From NCBI GenBank assembly GCA_022573065.1, contig JACZUQ010000047.1, positions 1 through 7,255 of the forward strand: DNA of 7,255 nucleotides, written 5' to 3'. The translations under genes and the position numbers were made by a program. The notes under the pieces were generated by a model that was given only the letters and a program-made list of their open reading frames with translations, did not search any database and was not told where the DNA came from. Position 1 is the first letter of the stretch, and every line of letters starts with the position of its first letter. The stretch is from Nitrososphaerota archaeon. GTDB lineage: Archaea; Thermoproteota; Nitrososphaeria; Nitrososphaerales; Nitrosopumilaceae. Below, one piece after another: positions 5,153 to 7,255 of the stretch.

Positions 5153-5280
5153 TACGAGGGTGTTTCGGACGGAACATACTGTAACGTCTGAATAACGACT
5201 AGAAAATTCTAAGGAAAGCCTTAGAAACCCAGCGTCGTAAGTAACTTTCGCCTCCCGTGAAAGACTTGCATCCTCGTACA
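5153..5280 (+). ncRNA. Novel structured RNA candidate, closed four-way junction of about 126 nt
   Basis: The stretch is visibly richer in GC (57 of 126 by hand count) than its very AT-rich flanks and folds almost completely. Helix I pairs 5153-5162 with 5269-5278 (10 bp, one G-U). Arm 1 pairs 5164-5171 with 5185-5192 (8 bp, one G-U) and closes further with ACA/TGT. Arm 2 pairs 5195-5199 with 5234-5238, then an internal loop, then a perfect 8-bp hairpin 5207-5214/5219-5226 with an AAAG loop. Arm 3 pairs 5239-5242 with 5264-5267 and 5245-5249 with 5259-5263 around an AA bulge, showing CCTCCC in its loop. A TATA box upstream and a T6 tract at 5281 frame it as its own transcript. No open frame explains it. 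It lacks the signatures I know for 5S rRNA, SRP RNA, RNase P RNA or C/D sRNA. It ends with ACA, but an H/ACA RNA is normally one or two plain hairpins. Confidence 0.68.
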
Positions 5281-5286
5281 TTTTTT
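5281..5286 (+). terminator. T6 terminator of the structured RNA
   Basis: TTTTTT follows directly after the closing helix and ACA. This is the usual end signal of short archaeal RNA genes. Confidence 0.6.
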
Positions 5287-5470
5287 AAATTTATTAAAAA
5301 TTGCGATGCAGACAGTAGATTCCAATTTCGCTAAATTACTTTGAGCCGAGACGACTCAAAAAAATATCATAATTCCAAGCAAGAAATTTTCAGTAGGGTC
5401 AAATTTTGGCATGAGTTTTGATAGATATTGTAAGTAATATACCGCAACAAAACAAGATTATTTTCAAACG
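5287..5470. other. Gene-free stretch with one hairpin
   Basis: No coding frame or RNA gene could be supported between the T6 terminator and the O-methyltransferase promoter. The one clear structure is a 21-nt hairpin at 5340-5360: TTTGAG pairs with CTCAAA, continued after a C/A mismatch by two G-C pairs closing an AGA loop. It is followed on the plus strand by A, not T, so it is not a plus-strand terminator. Confidence 0.4.
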
Positions 5471-5480
5471 ATTACATATA
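5471..5480 (+). promoter_or_regulatory. TATA box for the O-methyltransferase
   Basis: ATTACATATA is centred about 26 nt upstream of the GTG at 5501, so the mRNA should be leaderless and start at or near GTG. Confidence 0.55.
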
Positions 5481-5500
5481 GGTAAACTAAAACCAAATCA

Positions 5501-6118
5501 GTGATAGAACCAAAAATTCAAAAGGTTCTCAACTCTTTAGAAGAAAAAATCGAATACGAAAAAGTTCACGAGTATGATATACCTCTAGATGACACTTTAT
5601 TGGCCATAGGAAAGGAGTCAGGACTATTTCTCAATACACTATTAAAATCACAAGATGTCAAAAAAATTCTAGAGATTGGAACATCGTTTGGATACTCGAC
5701 ACTTTGGTTTGCAGACGTCATTGGAGATACTGGAAAAATAATCACAATTGAAGCAAATGAGAAAAAGATTGCGCATGCAACAGAAAATTTCACTAAGGCC
5801 GGAGTATCAGATAGAATCAAAATAATCAAAGGTCAAGCTCTAGATGTTTTATCTGATAATCAATATAATGAAGAAAAATTTGATTTTGTCTTTATTGATG
5901 CTGACAAGGAAAATATAATCAAATATTTTAATTGGGGATTTTCACATCTAAGGCCAAAGGGCATAGTAGTAATAGACAATATGCTGTATCCAGAAAAATT
6001 CAAACCATACATGTCAAAATTACACACACACATACAAAAGACTCCAAATGCACAAACCTCTACATGTCCAATTGGAAATGGTTTGGAAATAACGCTGAAG
6101 CTCAGAATTACATCATAA
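5501..6118 (+). CDS. SAM-dependent O-methyltransferase (COMT/CCoAOMT-like)
   Basis: The 205-residue product matches the class I methyltransferases of the O-methyltransferase family 3 type. Motif I, ILEIGTSFGYST, is at residues 56-67 and binds SAM. E84 in IITIEAN is the acidic residue expected to hold the ribose. DFVFIDADKENI at 128-139 and VVIDNML at 156-162 carry the Asp/Asp/Asn set (D133, D159, N160) that binds a divalent metal in catechol-type members. The N-terminal helices (residues 1-50) form the usual cap. Length is normal. The acceptor is not evident: family members methylate catechols, caffeoyl-CoA or other small hydroxyl compounds. It starts with GTG at 5501, placed 26 nt after a TATA box. 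It is transcribed alone and converges with the phosphoesterase gene across a 185-bp gap. Confidence 0.92.
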   Translation: MIEPKIQKVLNSLEEKIEYEKVHEYDIPLDDTLLAIGKESGLFLNTLLKSQDVKKILEIGTSFGYSTLWFADVIGDTGKIITIEANEKKIAHATENFTKAGVSDRIKIIKGQALDVLSDNQYNEEKFDFVFIDADKENIIKYFNWGFSHLRPKGIVVIDNMLYPEKFKPYMSKLHTHIQKTPNAQTSTCPIGNGLEITLKLRITS

Positions 6119-6303
6119 AAATGATAAAATCGTCAGCAGTTCATTTGGGTCCGAAATTAAACCATAAACGGTGCGGGTCTTGTCGGATTCGAACTTGATG
6201 GATTCTATCTTTTAGTTCAGTCCCTAAATAGAGAATTACAACTTCACGAAATCATTTTGAGATTTGACTGATGATATGAAATGTTAGCGTTATCTCTTAA
6301 TAT
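6119..6303. other. Gap between converging genes, with repeat copy 1
   Basis: No gene is supported here. It holds the first copy of a 39-bp repeat and, at 6204-6232, a hairpin pairing TCTAT with ATAGA and TTAG with CTAA around a small bulge. A CTGATGA at 6266-6272 has no matching D box. Confidence 0.4.
6151..6189 (+). repeat. 39-bp direct repeat, copy 1
   Basis: It matches 7156-7194 at 34 of 39 positions without gaps. The invariant core reads AAATTAAACCATAAACGGT, then two variable bases, GGGTCT, two variable bases and TCGGATT. After a short indel, AACTT and ATGG are again shared. It lies 32 nt after the O-methyltransferase stop. On the minus strand its core reads TTTATGGTTTAA, TATA-like, facing the 3' end of that gene. 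Confidence 0.75.
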
Positions 6304-7137
6304 TCAAATTTCAAAAAGAATTACTTTTTTGGGATTATGTTGAATAATACCAAAATGGGATTTGGCAGCTCCTATTCCATGGTATCCCTCAGGTCCCCCT
6401 AACCCGACCCTAATCAAATAGTTACTGCAAGATTCAATCTGAATTTCTTTTTTTTCTACAATAAAGTTCGAAAGTTTTTCAGTTTCAAGTTTGATTTTTG
6501 AAAGAATTTCTTGTATTCCTTCTTTGTTCTGTTTTAGTGCAGTTTCCATGTGTTGGTGACCACATAATATTATAGGATTTTTGGCTTTTGCTTTTACCTC
6601 CTCAAATGCAGATGAGGCATTGTAATGATATCCAGCATGGCTAAAAAATTCATAACCCTCGTCTGATAATCTCTGCCAACTTTTCTGATATAGCCATGCA
6701 TCTGAACCTGCGTTTTTTGGGGTGATCTTTTTAGGATCAATTGGACCACCGTGAACACAAAGCAAATTATTATTTTTGTCCAAAAATTCTTGGCTACCAT
6801 ATGTTTCATCTTGATTTTTTTTAAAAAAAACAAGATCTTCTTCAGTTAAATAATGATGTGCGTCAATACTTTCTGTTGAGCTCCCACTAACTTTTCTTCC
6901 ATACAAAAATGCTTCATCATGATTACCTATAACTGAGATTACTGAATAGTTTTTGGACAATGTCACCATCTTCTCTAAGACTTGTTTTGGATGAGTTCCT
7001 CTCTCCAATACGTCACCAAGATTAAGAATTCGAGAAATTTCGCCATACTTTTTTTTGAAATCTGCCGAGGTAACTAGATCTATGATTGTGTTAAGGGCAG
7101 AAATATCTGCATGAATGTCAGAAATAACAAGATCCAT
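6304..7137 (-). CDS. Calcineurin-like metallophosphoesterase
   Basis: The 277-residue product has every metal-binding block of the superfamily in order: SDIHAD (D7, H9), LGDVLERG (D42, R46), GNHDE (N72, H73), VHGG (H129) and GHQH (H194, H196). Two metal ions (Mn, Fe or Zn) bound by these residues hydrolyse phosphoester bonds. The order and the VHGG block resemble the PP1-like and Ap4A-hydrolase-like branch, so a phosphoprotein or dinucleotide substrate is possible, but nothing here decides. No signal peptide or membrane segment is seen, so it is cytoplasmic. An insert of about 50 residues after GNHDE (KVSGSSTESIDAHHYL onward) is polar and may form a substrate cap. ATG at 7137 is the chosen start because SDIHAD follows within ten residues. 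The promoter lies inside repeat copy 2. Confidence 0.92.
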   Translation of the reverse strand: MDLVISDIHADISALNTIIDLVTSADFKKKYGEISRILNLGDVLERGTHPKQVLEKMVTLSKNYSVISVIGNHDEAFLYGRKVSGSSTESIDAHHYLTEEDLVFFKKNQDETYGSQEFLDKNNNLLCVHGGPIDPKKITPKNAGSDAWLYQKSWQRLSDEGYEFFSHAGYHYNASSAFEEVKAKAKNPIILCGHQHMETALKQNKEGIQEILSKIKLETEKLSNFIVEKKEIQIESCSNYLIRVGLGGPEGYHGIGAAKSHFGIIQHNPKKVILFEI

Positions 7138-7155
7138 GATAGTTATCTATTGGAA

Positions 7156-7194
7156 CCAAAATTAAACCATAAACGGTCTGGGTCTGATCGGATT
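7156..7194 (+). repeat. 39-bp direct repeat, copy 2
   Basis: This is the second copy of the element at 6151-6189, in the same orientation, about 1 kb away and just upstream of the phosphoesterase start. It covers the presumed TATA region of that gene. Confidence 0.75.
7158..7167 (-). promoter_or_regulatory. TATA-like box for the phosphoesterase
   Basis: GTTTAATTTT on the minus strand is centred about 25 nt upstream of the ATG at 7137, within repeat copy 2. A leaderless mRNA is predicted. Confidence 0.5.
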
Positions 7195-7202
7195 TGGCAT
7201 CA

Positions 7203-7210
7203 ACTTAAAT
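7203..7210 (+). promoter_or_regulatory. TATA-like box for the gene at the right edge
   Basis: ACTTAAAT is centred about 26 nt upstream of the ATG at 7233. Confidence 0.4.
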
Positions 7211-7232
7211 GGTACATTTTGTTAAATCATTT

Positions 7233-7255
7233 ATGAGTCAAACAACGATTACTCC
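7233..7255 (+). CDS. Start of a gene cut by the window edge
   Basis: ATG at 7233 opens a frame reading MSQTTIT before the sequence ends. A TATA-like box 26 nt upstream fits the leaderless pattern seen across the window, and the gene would be divergent from the phosphoesterase. Seven codons are too few to name a product. Confidence 0.4.

Noticed and set aside
5153..5280. 5S rRNA, because of length and a 10-bp terminal helix
   Set aside because: The conserved CCGAAC loop and the usual helix II/III arm are absent, and the fold has three arms rather than two.
5153..5280. RNase P RNA, because of AAGGAAAGCC
   Set aside because: That sequence is fully explained as an 8-bp hairpin with an AAAG loop, and the other conserved RNase P blocks are missing.
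6171..6195. Fragment resembling a tRNA T-arm and acceptor 3' strand on the minus strand (GTTCGAATCC with GACCCGC)
   Set aside because: The would-be T stem does not pair, no matching 5' acceptor strand exists nearby, and the related repeat copy at 7156 lacks the T-loop sequence.
6264..6300. Second box C/D sRNA on the plus strand (CTGATGA)
   Set aside because: There is no D or D' box at a suitable distance and no closing stem.

Overview
The window looks like chromosomal DNA from an ammonia-oxidising archaeon (Thaumarchaeota/Nitrososphaerota, Nitrosopumilus-like). The reasons are: AT-rich sequence; archaeal-type SRP54, hypusine-site aIF5A and diphthamide ligase genes; a tRNA-Tyr with a bulge-helix-bulge intron and a C1-G72 pair; a box C/D guide RNA; and TATA-like boxes 24-28 nt upstream of start codons, implying mostly leaderless mRNAs. 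The genus is inference; no search was run.

Left part (1-2191, mostly minus strand): the 5' end of srp54 overlaps the end of dph6. A 66-nt box C/D sRNA follows, whose D guide fits the anticodon loop of elongator tRNA-Met at C34. Next are aIF5A and an unrecognised protein. This is a translation neighbourhood: protein targeting, EF-2 diphthamide, the hypusine factor and a tRNA methylation guide.

Middle (2192-3869, plus strand): an intron-containing tRNA-Tyr is followed 42 nt later by a gene encoding only the N-terminal DNA-binding domain of a tyrosine recombinase. The catalytic half is absent, and a serine beta-lactamase-fold hydrolase with a TTG start begins 13 nt after its stop. This resembles the scar of an element that once integrated at the tRNA.

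Right-middle (3870-5500): an unrecognised 124-aa protein, a tiny Cys-rich protein on the minus strand divergent from a Rieske ferredoxin, a 34-residue zinc-ribbon frame with no ordinary start codon, and a promoter-to-T-tract unit for a roughly 126-nt RNA. By hand, nearly all of that RNA folds into a closed four-way junction. I cannot assign it to a known RNA family, and it is the best candidate here for something undescribed.

Right part (5501-7255): a SAM O-methyltransferase (plus) converges with a calcineurin-like metallophosphoesterase (minus). A 39-bp imperfect direct repeat (34/39 identical) lies at 6151-6189 and 7156-7194, on either side of the phosphoesterase gene. The right-hand copy contains that gene's TATA-like box. 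A new leaderless gene probably starts at 7233 and runs off the edge.
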